DNA of 64,000 nucleotides from Platerodrilus igneus (GCA_036346225.1 JARFIW010001750.1:3658001-3722000), one strand, 5' to 3'. Positions 23,870 to 34,660 are shown, counted from the stretch's first letter. Translations and numbers: made by a program. The notes: generated by a model from the letters alone, not told the origin.

Positions 23870-25043
23870 TAATAATAGACTATATAAATTTGTATCTTCG
23901 TCTCCACATAAAATATCGAATATACCTGAATGGAAACTTGTCGTGCCTACTGCTAACCGCAGTGAGGTGCTCAAATTATGTCACGATGATCCCATTGCTG
24001 CACATCTTGGTGTTACAAAAACTCTCGCTAAAATATCTGAATTATATTACTGGCCCACACTTAAGCAATCTGTTTGTCGCTACATTAAGAGCTGTAAAAT
24101 TTGTGGCTCTCATAAGAGTTCACAAGATGCTCGTCCTGGTTTACTGGGTAACTTTAAACGTGTATCTTATCCCTTTCAATTAATATCGCTTGAATTATTA
24201 GGACCTCTCCCCCGATCGAAAAGAGGTAATCAATATCTTTTAGTTGTTACCGATTGGTTTTCTAAATTTGTTATGGTGCAACCCTTACGTAAAGCTACTT
24301 CCGCTGCCATAATTAAATTCCTAGAACAAAATGTCTTTCTTATCTTTGGTGTCCCACAGATTATTCTTTGTGACAATGGTGCACAATTGATCTCTAAAGA
24401 TTTTCAGAATTTCGTTAAAAGTTACAAAGTACAAAAAATTTGGTTTAACGCAAAATACCACCCCCCAAGTAAACCCTACCGAAAGAGTAAATAGAGTTTT
24501 AATTACCGCTATTTCGTCTATATTGATTCAGACCATACTACATGGGATGAACATATCTTTGAAATTGCTCAAGCTTTGCATACATCTAAACACGAAGCAA
24601 CCCAATTCACTCCGTCATTTCTTGTTTTTGGAAGATATACCCCAATCGATGGGAGTTACTATGGTTTAGTGCCTGACGATACTAACGTAATTGAATTTGA
24701 CGATAAAGTACGTTGGGACAAAGACCAACAATCACTACCTTCTATCTTTAACGACGTTAGAAAAAATTTGTTAAAAGCTTACGAAAAGAGCAAGGACCAC
24801 TATAACTTACGTAAACGAAATATTTCCTTCGCCTTGGGTGAACAAGTTTGGAAAAAGAATTATGTCTTATCGGATGCATCTAAGAAATTTTCCTCAAAGT
24901 TAGCCCCTAAATTCATTCTTTGTAAGGTCACTAGTGTTATTAGTCCCCTTATCTACGAACTTCAGGATGCTGAAGGAAAACGCCAAGGCAGATGGCATAT
25001 CAAAGACCTTAAGCCATTCTCTGCCGACCCAAATGCTACTTAA
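23870..25043 (+). pseudogene. pol: Gypsy B integrase
   Basis: HH-CC zinc domain: HDDPIAAHLGVTKTL and CKICGSH. Core: the first acidic residue sits in LISLELLGPLPRSKRG, where Glu replaces the usual Asp; the second is in IILCDNGAQLISKDF; the third (NPTER-like) is only reached after a one-base frame change near 24470. A second frame change precedes 24576. The C-terminal part has FALGEQVWKKNY and SSKLAPKFILCKVTSVI, a GPY/F-like module, and ends at TAA 25043. Confidence 0.88.
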
Positions 25044-27119
25044 GTTTTTCACGTTCCATTCTCGTTACTATTTACCTAATATTTTTTTGTTCTCACCACT
25101 AATTAGTTAACTTTAATTACTTATTCCTTCTCTCATATAGTATATAATTTCTTAGACGTTTAACTTTACTTATCTTAATTTAGCTATCTTTTTCTTTTGG
25201 TTGACTTTTCCTTGACCATACCGTTAGATATATATCACTTCATTCTCTACACCCTCCAATATAACCTTGTTGTTTCATTTAATCAACCCTCGAACTTTTC
25301 CTATTGCATATTATTTGGTTTTTAGCGTTTTTCTTACGTCATTTAATTTTGTGTGGTAATTGTCGTAACTTTGGTTGAAATAACTCATTGAATTTTTATG
25401 ATTGGTTCTAGCTGATGTTGAGTGAATGCTTTCTTCTTTGGGCTCACATAGGACACGCGTGATCTATGCCATTGAAAGAAATAGTTCATATTCGCAGTTG
25501 CAAAAACTAGGATTGTCTATTCCATGTGTTTTTCTTCTGAATTATTGCAGTCACCCACATTATACTACATCATTATTTCTTTCTTTTTCTACTAAATCAA
25601 CATAACTTATAAACATTTTTTTCATTGTTTTTTATTGAACTTTGTGGTAAGGTGCTATTGCTTCTTATTGTTATCTTATTAAATTCTCGGTTGTTTTAGC
25701 ATATGGGGACAGTGTACCTGTATTTAACTGCTTATAATTGGGCATTTTTGTGTGTTTAGGGTGCTACAGTTTTGAAATACTACCTTAAAACAGTTTGTTT
25801 TTGTGTGAATGTATCTGTAATGATACTTTTAAGTTGTCGTGTCAACTTTTGTCTGATTTTCTTATCGTAGTCAAAGCACTCGTTAGGAAAATGATCGTAC
25901 TAGTTCTCTTAGGAGTCTAGTGAATTTTAAAAATGTGTATACCTTATCTTGTCGGATTAATATCGCAGGTGGTCCTTCAGACTGCGCTGTGTTTAAATAG
26001 GAGCCACTCTACCTTAATTTATTCATTGTCTTGGGTAATAACTAGGCCAATACCCTTGTCTTCTTTATTATCCTTGATAATACCCTTAGTTTTAATATCG
26101 TTATCTTACTGATTACCTATAATAATAACCTTAGTTTAATATCGTTATTTTACCGACTACCGTTAGTAATAATTTTGGTTTAATTTCTCGTTATCTTACC
26201 GACTACCGTTAGGAATAACTTCGAGTTATTTCGCGTTATCTTACCGGTTATCTTTAGTAATAACTTTTGTTTAAATTCATGTTACCTTACCTACTATCTC
26301 TAATAATCACTTTAGCTTAATATCGCGTTATCTTATCTAGTATCTCAAATATAACTAAAGCTTAATACCGTTATCTTATCCATTACCTTTGAGGATAACA
26401 ACTTAAGCTTAATATCATTATCTTATCTACTATCTTTAACAACAATTTGAGATCTTGCCTTATCTTTTTATCGTCCTAACGTGTGGTATCTATGACCAGA
26501 CGTGGGAATTATTTGTTTTTGATATTTAAGTGAAAAAGCTAACTTGATATAGAAATGTAATTTGTCAGGTTAGCATATAAGGATTTAGTAGGTGGTACTT
26601 TTGGTAAATTTGTTGATTCACAACTATGTCATGGACAAGTTTTAAATGCGCATCGTTGGAAAACCAAAGTACCAGTAACAAAATTTGCTAGAGTGCAGAG
26701 TGACTCACTCTATGAACATTTTAAATTTGGGCACTTCTTGCCAAAAAGAAGAATAGTTTTGATGCAACACTCATGTGTGTTTGCACGTAAGAACTTTAAT
26801 GTTAGTTTTAGTTTAGATAGGTTTAGATAGTTTAAGCGACTTGTCGCATCCGTTTTAGTTTAAGTAGTGTTTCATGCTCCCCGACAAATTTGTGCTGTCG
26901 ATAAGTAGTGTAGTCAAAGACTATCGGGCTACCTATTCCGTTTCCTGGTACTTCGGTAGACGTGTTATCGGTCAAAAAACCAGGTGGCGCCTTATATAAA
27001 CATTTTGTAGGTTTTAAGATAGGTTTTATATAGGGTAGTTAGGATTTAGATTTTAAGCTGTTACTGTGTAACAGACTTTTTCTTTTTTTAAGTTTTTTCT
27101 TTTGTGGCTTTGTCGCGAT
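25044..27119 (+). other. Gypsy B non-coding 3' region
   Basis: About 2.1 kb between integrase and the 3' LTR without a long reading frame. No envelope-like frame is visible on either strand. It contains a 45-bp tandem array (26100-26460) and, near 26810-26960, T-rich and GTAGT-rich sequence. It ends TTGTCGCGAT before the LTR; the polypurine tract is not obvious. Confidence 0.75.
26065..26460 (+). repeat. ~45-bp tandem repeat array, about 8 diverged copies
   Basis: TTATCTTA-like cores recur at 26101, 26145, 26191, 26236, 26281, 26328, 26371 and 26419 (spacing 43-48 bp). Each is followed by ACCGACTACCGTTAGTAATA-like and TTTAATATCG-like blocks. Confidence 0.9.
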
Positions 27120-27918
27120 TGTTACGTGCCAAATCGGCACTTAAACAGTGTTTTTAGGTTAAGTTTTGATGTACGGAAGTTTCGCGCCATAATTTCAAAA
27201 GACGCGGTACGCGGGAATTTTAAATAGACTAGGCGTACTTCCGATACGTCATAGTGAGTTTGCGCAGATGGCGTGACCCTAGAGGGTGAGCGAATAACCC
27301 GTGCGGATGTGAAAAAGACAAAGAGTGGGAACAAAGTGGTGAGAGGTTTTTCCGTGACGCTCTGAAACGTGGCCTTTTTGCCTTGGTTCGTCGAGTGAAG
27401 TGGTCGTTTTTTTGGTAACGTATCGCTAGCTTTACCTATGTAGTTCCCTTGCTTGCTTATCTTTTGTTTGTCGCACCTTATACCTTTTTCCCGTCATTCC
27501 CTGCATAGGTAGGTAATCAGCAACCTTCGGCAAACTGGACTCCACGACCCTGATGTCCATGCCCCGCTAGCAGCTCCGGAGGAACCACAACCTTTAATCC
27601 CTCCGGGATGTAGCCGGATATCTTATGTGAGTATTCTGTTTGTTAAAATTATTCGCTTTTATCTTTCATTGTTTAATTTTTTATATTTCCGATTATGGCG
27701 CAATATAAATTATTGGTGACGTCATGGTAGTTTGCAACGCGGAATCTGTAATAAGGTTTGCGCTTCCGGCCACCAGGGCGTTGCATTGCTTTCCTATTCA
27801 TTGCGCTTGCGCGATGTATCTTATGAACTTTGGTAACTGTATTATCGGCTTTTAACTGTATTACCGACTTTAAAGAACTATCACCATATAAATGTATCAC
27901 TAATATAGAAGTGTAATA
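27120..27918 (+). repeat. Gypsy B 3' LTR
   Basis: Direct repeat of 19281-20082 and followed by the AGCT target duplication at 27919-27922. Confidence 0.92.
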
Positions 27919-27922
27919 AGCT

Positions 27923-28014
27923 ATCTCCTCTGGTGCATCCACCGCGTCGTTGGAAATAACAGTCAACACTCTTTTCTTGGTCTTGGTAGGCAACCAGCTG
28001 ATATCAACAAACAA
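27923..28014 (-). pseudogene. Gypsy C tail frame downstream of the macro domain (split by Gypsy B)
   Basis: An open frame on the minus strand starts near 28014 (FVDISWLPTKTKKRVLTV). It reaches the Gypsy B insertion site and continues in the same frame at 19280-19196 on the far side (TVIILRIGAQMYLQLRDV), stopping at TAG within the polypurine tract. The offset between the two parts, 8,642 bp, agrees with the frame. It is about 59 codons long. It lies one frame off the macro domain, so either an indel separates them or it is chance. No domain recognised. Confidence 0.5.
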
Positions 28015-28372
28015 GAACCTGGACGTTGGTTTCCTGGAAAACTACTTCTAGCATATTTCGGACTATCCTCCAATCTAAGCGATCCAGTCCACAACCTAGC
28101 TTGGGCACCGCAAGTTTCGTTACTCCATTTTCCATTATCTAAGCTTTAAGATTCAGCAAAGCCTCCCATAGATGTCCATAACTAGGTCTCTGCCATGAAG
28201 AATTTTTGGTGACCAGATAGTAAACATAACGATTTTTATCCTGAAGAACCAAAGCTTTTCCTACAGTTGGCTGCTGTTGTACTAATTCATCCACACATCC
28301 AAACTTTTTCTTGAAAATAACAGCTATTCCCCTTGACATTTCCAGATCTTGAGTTACGCAATGTGCTAGGTA
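28004..28372 (-). pseudogene. Macro domain (TARG1/OARD1-like ADP-ribose hydrolase) at the C-terminus of Gypsy C Pol
   Basis: Known TARG1 (OARD1/C6orf130) proteins remove ADP-ribose from acidic residues. The family blocks are visible in order: LAHCVTQDLEMSRGIAVIFK (ligand-binding loop), FGCVDELV, then GKALVLQD, RYVYYLVTK, PSYGHLWEALLNL and, past one in-frame TAG at 28139-28141, MENGVTKLAVPKLGCGLDRL (the GCGLDRL loop with the Asp used by TARG1) and DWRIVRNMLEVVF. It ends at TGA 28004-28006. The first strand of the domain (QDLFRAPED) is encoded at the end of the integrase frame at ~29155-29180, before the non-LTR insertion. The frame is identical on both sides. The Lys used by TARG1 was not assigned. 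Confidence 0.85.
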
Positions 28373-29149
28373 AGATAAGAATTTTTTTATTCAGCACTTT
28401 GCCTATATACAGGATGTGATAAGTCATTACACTCTTATTCATATTCTATTGTATATTAAAGTATTCCTTAATGCTATAGAACGACTTATCAAATAGGAAT
28501 TCTTTTAATAAATGCTTATATGTTTTAAGATTGATTGCTTCTTTTATATAATTTGGAATAGCATTGTATATTTTAATGCCAGCTTGTATCGGCGATTTTG
28601 CATAATAAACATTGTGAAATTGTTCTTGATAAAGAAGGTGTCCTTGGCGTGTTTCATGTTCATGTATAGATGAGAGAGTACGAAAATTTTTAATATTTTG
28701 TCTTACATATAACGATATTTTATATATGTATATCCCAATAACTGTCAAGATTTTTTTCTTTAAAAACTAATTTACAGCTAGCTCTGGCATTTAGGTTAAA
28801 TAGCAGCCTAATAATTCGTTTTGTGATACTAGTAATCTTTTCATTTCAGTGGCTTGCCCACAGAGAATAATATTATAGCTTAGATGCGTATATACCAATG
28901 CGTAATATCGTTTAAAGCTTGGGGTTCACTAAGTATTGCTTCATAGTTTTAACATATAATATGATTTGTTAATCTTTTGCATCGATTATCTATTTCTGCT
29001 TGCCAGTTCAATTTAGCATCTATGTAACTTCCCAAGAATAATACTTTTTCACATATTTCAACCTTTGATTTATTCAGCCTAATATCGATGGTGCCTAGAT
29101 GTCTTATTTTATAAAAGTAAACACATTTTGTTTTAGCTATATTAATAAC
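28371..29149 (-). mobile_element. 5'-truncated non-LTR retrotransposon fragment inside the Gypsy C macro domain
   Basis: Encodes the end of a CR1/L2-like RT protein. The RT thumb is VLFLGSYIDAKLNWQAEIDN, then in shifted frames the cysteine-poor C-terminal part (SIHEHETRQGHLLYQEQFHN, IKIYNAIPNYIKEAINLKTY, LLKEFLFDKSFYSIKEY). It is flanked only by a 2-bp TA microhomology (28371-28372 and 29150-29151). It splits the macro domain of Gypsy C. Similar C-terminal sequence is at 48369-48611, so both belong to related families. Confidence 0.85.
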
Positions 29150-30450
29150 TAGTCTTCTGGTGCTCTAAACAGGTCTTGCTGTTTTTCAACACCAGCGCCA
29201 AATCTCGCCTTAGCGGAACCACCATACGCTGCCATAAAACTCTCGAAATCTACATTTGGCTCATGATTAATAACTTGTCGAATGCCATTCTCTTTATTCG
29301 AGCCTTCCTGGTTGTTGCCAGCGTAGGATGTTAAACGGTCAAAGTGTACCACTTTCGGTTTACCATGGGGAGATCTGATCCGGTACACTACATCATTAAT
29401 TCTTTTCATCACTTCGTACGGGCCTTCCCATTGTCTTTGTAATTTTGACGACAACCCCCGTTTTCTTTGTGGATTATACAACCACACCAAATCTCCAGGT
29501 TGATAACCACCTTCTTGTGCTCTCGTGTCATATTGTGATTTCATTCGATCGCTTGCTGCCTGGATATTCTTTCGGACGTTTTCGTGAATGCTATTTGATC
29601 TTTCACAAAGCTTACTAACGTAATCTTCACCTGCGATCTCTTCTCCAGGTTTAAATCCAAACTGAAGATCACATGGTAGCCGCAATTCACGTCCTAGCAT
29701 TACGCAAGCGGGCGAGTATCCTGTGCTGTCATGTACCAAAGATCGGTACGCCAGTAGGAACAAATGTAAATATTGGTCCCAGTCTCGTTGATGTTCAGAG
29801 ACAACTTTGATCAGGTACTTCCCTAACGTCCTGTTCATTCTTTCAACCATTCCATCCGATTGGGGATGAAGTGGTGTGGTTCTAGTCTTCCTGATTCCAA
29901 GGTGCTTGCAGACGTTTTGAAACAACGCCGATTCGAAGTTTCGACCTTGATCGGAGTGTTATTCCAACGGAACTCCAAAACGACAAAACAACTCCCTGAC
30001 TAGTACATCTGAAACCGTCTCGGCTTCTTGGTTCAGTATAGCATATGCCTCCGGCCATTTGGTAAAATAATCCATTGCAACCAAGATGTATTTATTTCCT
30101 TTCTCTGATTCAGGAAACGGACCAGCAATATCAATGGCTACCCTCTCAAAAGGATTCCCCACGTTATACTGTCTCATTGGGGCTTTCCGTTTTGAAACCG
30201 GGCCATTTGCAGAGGCACACAATTCACATTTCCGGCACCACTCCTTCACATCATCTTTGCAGTTCAGCCAATAGAATCTTGCTCTTACTCTCTCGAGAGT
30301 TCTTTTCATGCCAAAGTGCCCTCCGGAAATACCATCGTGCAAGTGCTGCAACACTTCCGGCACTCTGCTTCTCGGCACTATCACTTGAAGTCTCTCAGTG
30401 CCATATTCAAATTCCAGGCGTCGTTTCAAGATTCTATTTTCCAGCATCAA
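29150..30450 (-). pseudogene. pol: Gypsy C integrase
   Basis: Zinc domain: HDGISGGHFGMKRTL and CRKCELC. Catalytic core: VAIDIAGPFPESEKG (first Asp). A TAA near 29957 interrupts just before HSDQGRNFES (second Asp). Then LHPQSDGMVERMNRTLGKYL (Glu). C-terminal: YQPGDLVWLYNPQRKRG and the GPY/F module WEGPYEVMKRINDVVYRI, VVHFDRLTSY. After a ~50-residue linker the frame continues into the first strand of the macro domain (QQDLFRAPED). The in-frame stop at 29149-29151 is created by the non-LTR insertion. Confidence 0.92.
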
Positions 30451-30456
30451 GGTGTC

Positions 30457-30986
30457 TTACTGTGCCCAGTATGCCTTCAGGCTCCTACTTAAAATACTAA
30501 TTTCTTCCCAAGCTGGTCGTTGTCCTCTATTTTTCCACTCAATAATATGTCCCAATTCGGCGTCATTCTCCTGGTCTTCTCGTATTCTTTCGAGTTGCCA
30601 AGTATCATCGGTTACCGTCATTCTATAGATGACACTTATTTTCTCTTCCATCTTGGAGCAATGATTGCAGTTTACTGGACAAGGTCTCCTTGACAAAGCG
30701 TCTGCATTTCGATGGCTAGTTCCTACCCGATGTTCTGTGTCAAAGTCATATTCCTGCAGCCGCTCTATCCACCTTGCAACTTGCCCTTCAGGATTTCGAA
30801 ACTGCAGTAACCATTTCAGTGCAGCATGGTCTGTTCTCAACAGGAATTTACGGCCGTATAAGTACTTATAAAAGTGCTCTACGGATTTGACGACGCCAAC
30901 AGCTCCTTCTTGTCACACAATAGTTCCTTTCTGGCGCGACAAGACCTTGCTGAAATACCCAATACTTTTTCTTGTCCGTCCTGCAC
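30457..30986 (-). pseudogene. pol: Gypsy C RNase H (C-terminal half) and linker
   Basis: Bases 30840-30457 encode LRTDHAALKWLLQFRNPEGQ, WIERLQEYDFDTEHRVG and HRNADALSRRPC, the C-terminal half of RNase H. Bases ~30986-30860 are broken by frameshifts but still show SIGYFSKVL and HFYKYLYG. The following residues up to 30457 are the linker to integrase. Confidence 0.88.
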
Positions 30987-32780
30987 TTAAGAAAGAACGC
31001 CTCCTATAACTGTGTTACTGGCATCGGTATCCAACACAAATTTCCCCTCCATCCGTGGATAACTCAAAATTGGTGCTGTAACTAGTAGCCGTTTCAGTTG
31101 TTCAAATGCACTGTGGCAGTCGTCATTCCAATCATATTCTTGTCCATCTTCAGTTAATTTTGTTAACGGTTTAGCAATGTTCGCAAACCCAAGTATAAAA
31201 CGTCGGTAATATGTGCACAATCCTAGAAAACTGCGTAGTTGGTGTAAATCTACTGGTGTAGGCCACTCTTGTACCATTTTTATTTTGTCAGGGTCAGCTC
31301 TTATTCCGGTCTGCGAAACGACATGTCCTAGGTATTTCACCTCTTTTCCAAACAGGTGACACTTCTTGGGGCTCAATGTAAGGTTTGCCCCCCGTAATCT
31401 TTGGAATATCTCCTCTAGGTTCTTAAGGTGTTCTTCAAAAGACCGGCCTAACACTATCACGTCGTCTAGGTACACCAGACAAGTCTTCCAAGACAGTCCA
31501 CACAGTATTGACTCCATCAATCGTTCAAAAGTAGCAGGGGCATTGCATAATCCAAATGGCATGACCTTGAACTGCCATAATCCAGTTCCAATTGTAAACG
31601 CAGTCTTTTCTTTATCGTTTGGCTCCAAGCCTACCTCTCAGTATCCGCTTTTCAAGTCCAAGGTCGAAAACCATTTAGATCCGGACAGAGTATCCAAAAT
31701 GTCATCAATTCTGGGCAAAGGATAGCTGTCTTTCTTTGTCATATTGTTAAGCCGCCGGTAGTGTACACAAAACCTTGTTGACCCGCCCTTTTTCTTGACA
31801 AGCACTACCGGGGATGCCCATGGACTATTCGAGGGTTCAATCACTCCCTGTTCTTCCATATCGGTGATAATTTGCTCGGCTTCCTTACGTTTTGCCAAAG
31901 GAAGCCGCCTGGGGTGTTGTCTTATCGGTTGCGCATCTCCAGTATTGATCTTGTGTTGCACAACATTCGTCCTTCCTTTCTCACTATCATCCAGTGCAAA
32001 CACACCTCGATATCGTCCGACCAGCTCTTTTACCTTGCCCAGTTGGTCGCCGTTTAATCCTTGACAAGAAGGTATTAACATATCCAGCAATTTCTGTGAG
32101 CAACCGTTGGCTGGTTTATCTTTCGTGTCGTCCACACAACGTTTAATATGGCATACTGGAATGCAACTTCCCACAATCGCGTCTTTCTTCAGGGTCACCG
32201 TATGCGGATTAATGTTCAGCACCATTACTGGTACCATATTTCGAAACTTTACCAGCGTTCTTCCAATCAGTAATCCCTCCTGACCCATGCCCGATTCAGT
32301 TGCTTCCATCATGCATACTTGTCCTTCCCGGAGCGTAGCATCCGGGCGTCCCATTACTATCATTTCCGCCTTCTCGGGTATTTTGATATCGCAAATCATT
32401 CGAACTTGAATCGTCCAGTTACTTGTACCTTGAAATGGAATCTCATCATCATCTATCCGAAGCACATTTTCTTTCATGTTTACATGAAACCCATATTCTC
32501 TCACGAGATCCATTCCCAAGATCACTTCTTCTGTAATTTCAGCTACCAACACCCGATGATTAATTAGTTTGTCCCCAATTGCCAACGTAACGACAGTCTC
32601 TCCGTGAGTACAAATTTTTTCACCACTTGCCGTTCGGAGACACACCGATACAGGTAGCACTTTTCCACGACCAACTAAATCTGGTCTCACAATAGTCCTT
32701 GTTGCTCCTGTATCCACGAGTAATCGGACAATCCTACCATTAATTCTACCATCGATATAAATGCTGTCCAGACTTCCCAT
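30987..32780 (-). pseudogene. pol: Gypsy C protease and reverse transcriptase
   Basis: Protease: VRLLVDTGATRTIVRPDLVG (DTG) and EVILGMDLVREYGF. RT: EQGVIEPSNSPWASPVVLVK, STRFCVHYRRLNNMTKKDSY, WFSTLDLKSGY. A single TGA at 31635-31637, probably from a Trp codon, interrupts the frame, which continues without shift (KEKTAFTIGTGLWQFKVMPF, CLVYLDDVIVLGRSFEEHL with the catalytic YLDD, LTLSPKKCHLFGKEVKYLGH). The RNase H start FVLDTDASNTVIGGVLS follows. Its first ~94 nt overlap gag in the -1 frame. Similar to 412/mdg1-type Pol. Confidence 0.93.
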
Positions 32781-34024
32781 TGACGATGCAGCACGGATGA
32801 TAATCTCCGAGCACTACGCTGTGCTGTCGACGTTCGCCTTACATTGACCTGCTTTAACTCAACCGGTTGTTTCTTTGGTTGAGTACAGCATCTCTGCATA
32901 TGACCAACTTCACCGCAGCTCCAGCATCGCAGACGCCATCTCCGCGGTCGTAATCTTTTCAGCCTTTCCGCTTTTCGCTTTTCAAACACACGGTTTATTA
33001 TTTCATCTATGCTGTTCTGCGATTGCTCAGGTTCTTCTAATGCAGACCGAACTTTGTAACTCATTCTGTGTGATGTCTGCTTAGCTGCTTCAAATTCAAG
33101 CGCATGAGCCAGTGCGTCATCTAACATTTTTGGCCGTGCTAATCTTAGCGCTTGCTGTATTTCACTGTCTTTAATGCCATCCACAAATGTTTGATCAGCC
33201 AGTTGTTCGAGGAAACTATCTGGTGCCGTTGGGTATGCCAATCTAACTAATCTGGCGATGTCAGCTTCGAATTCTTGCAGGCTTTCACTTGTCTTTTGCG
33301 AGCGGTTCTTAACTTGTGCGTGGTAAACCTGTTGAAGGTGAGCATCTCCATATCTCATCTCAAGCTTCGATGTTAAAAGGCCGTAATCATTCTGCTGGTG
33401 ATCAGGAATCGTTTGTAAGATGTTAAGAGCTTCCCCCCGTAGGGCCACTATTAAGGAGATAGCCTTCTCTTTGTTGCACCAACCATTGGCTATTGCCGCA
33501 GCTTCAAATTGTTTCAAATATGTGGGCCAAAGTGTTTTGCCATCAAATGTGAGTGGTTTCACTTTAAATTTAGACGGTATGGACTCGCTTCTTTCCATGG
33601 TTCTTATTTCTGGAATGTTCTCATTTACAACTTGATTTGCTATTTCAAGTGGCCGTGTTGTTAGTGAAATCACCTGTTCTTGCAGCCTCATCATATCTTC
33701 TTCCATTTTTACCAATTTACTGTCCAACTTTTGCTCAACTGTTTTTACCTGTTCAGTGAAATCTTCTTTCAATGCAATGGAGCTTTCCATTAATCTTTGT
33801 TCTAACATGGCTGTATTTTCACTTAACTTTTCTATCTTCTCAGCATTTTCACTAAGTGTCACTTCCATACCGTATTTAAACTCTTTAAGGGTCGATTCCA
33901 GTTCAACTGACCTCACTAAATTTTCATAGAGTGTCACCTGCATTTCGGATTTAAAATCCTTAAGGAAGTTCATTAAAGTTTCTGCTTTCATTTTACTTTG
34001 ATTACTTGTAACTGGCATATACAA
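32687..34024 (-). CDS. gag: Gypsy C gag
   Basis: An intact 445-codon frame. Residues ~15-130 are a coiled coil (KIEKLSENTAMLEQRLMESS). Residues ~150-330 match a Gypsy capsid (VKPLTFDGKTLWPTYLKQFE, NEK-like ALRGEALNILQTIP, LEMRYGDAHLQQVYHAQVKN, LADQTFVDGIKDSEIQQAL). A nucleocapsid CX2CX4HX4C knuckle follows (CWSCGEVGHMQRC) in a basic context. Its 3' end overlaps the protease frame by 94 nt, implying a -1 programmed frameshift. This is the only uninterrupted gene of the element. Confidence 0.9.
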   Translation of the reverse strand: MYMPVTSNQSKMKAETLMNFLKDFKSEMQVTLYENLVRSVELESTLKEFKYGMEVTLSENAEKIEKLSENTAMLEQRLMESSIALKEDFTEQVKTVEQKLDSKLVKMEEDMMRLQEQVISLTTRPLEIANQVVNENIPEIRTMERSESIPSKFKVKPLTFDGKTLWPTYLKQFEAAAIANGWCNKEKAISLIVALRGEALNILQTIPDHQQNDYGLLTSKLEMRYGDAHLQQVYHAQVKNRSQKTSESLQEFEADIARLVRLAYPTAPDSFLEQLADQTFVDGIKDSEIQQALRLARPKMLDDALAHALEFEAAKQTSHRMSYKVRSALEEPEQSQNSIDEIINRVFEKRKAERLKRLRPRRWRLRCWSCGEVGHMQRCCTQPKKQPVELKQVNVRRTSTAQRSARRLSSVLHRQWEVWTAFISMVELMVGLSDYSWIQEQQGLL

Positions 34025-34072
34025 ACTACTTAAATGTCTTTAGACTTGTGTTTTAAATTAATCACTATATAC

Positions 34073-34089
34073 CCCACATCTGACACCAG
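34073..34089 (-). other. Gypsy C putative primer-binding site
   Basis: On the minus strand TGGTGTCAGATGTGGGG directly follows the 5' LTR. It resembles the TGGTGTC-type sites of mdg1/412 elements. Confidence 0.65.
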
Positions 34090-34660
34090 TGAAACAAGCT
34101 ACTACTACCGCGTTTCTTTAATTTAAAAGAAGTAATAATAAAGGTCTTTATTACTCACTGTTCACAAGTCTAATTAACAGTATATGCCTTGTTTATAGAT
34201 GTTTTCAGTCCACTTAACAATGAAGCACTATTACACTAATGAATTTACAAGCACTAATTTCTTCTTAAACTAACTTCTTTACCATAGGTCCATTAACAAC
34301 ACTAACACAACTATTTGTTTATACACTTCTATTTACTTATGTATACTACAAGCTGCATGTACATTAGACACAGCATATAACATTTATGTATACTTCTAAA
34401 AGCTCAAACTACTATTACTTTACAACGTTATAATTTATATTAGACATTCTAGTATAGACTGACCCTTGCATTTCTCAGCGGTCATATATACTCAGATATG
34501 ACTCATCTTCTGGTAATTACAAGAACCTTCCCGGTCTGGCGAGAATGAACAGTGCTGGCGGCGTTTTGTGTGTTTGATTGCTAGAAGCATTCTAGAATCG
34601 TGGAGACTATGCAGACCCTACACCGCTTGTGTGTTTGACGGGTTGCCTAATAGTAGCTCG

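Larger units (their letters stand above)
19281..27918 (+). mobile_element. Gypsy B: LTR retrotransposon nested in the 3' part of Gypsy C
   Basis: A Ty3/Gypsy element of about 8.6 kb in plus orientation. LTRs of ~800 bp (19281-20082 and 27120-27918) are about 2% diverged. A 4-bp target duplication AGCT lies at 19277-19280 and 27919-27922, as expected for Gypsy integrases. Contents: leader 20083-20465 (no recognised primer site), gag, protease, RT, RNase H, integrase, then ~2.1 kb of non-coding sequence with tandem repeats before the 3' LTR. No envelope gene. Several frameshifts disable it. A solo LTR of a related family is at 52280. Confidence 0.93.

Noticed and set aside
25044..27119. Possible envelope gene of Gypsy B
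   Set aside because: No long frame, signal peptide or transmembrane pattern; tandem repeats instead.
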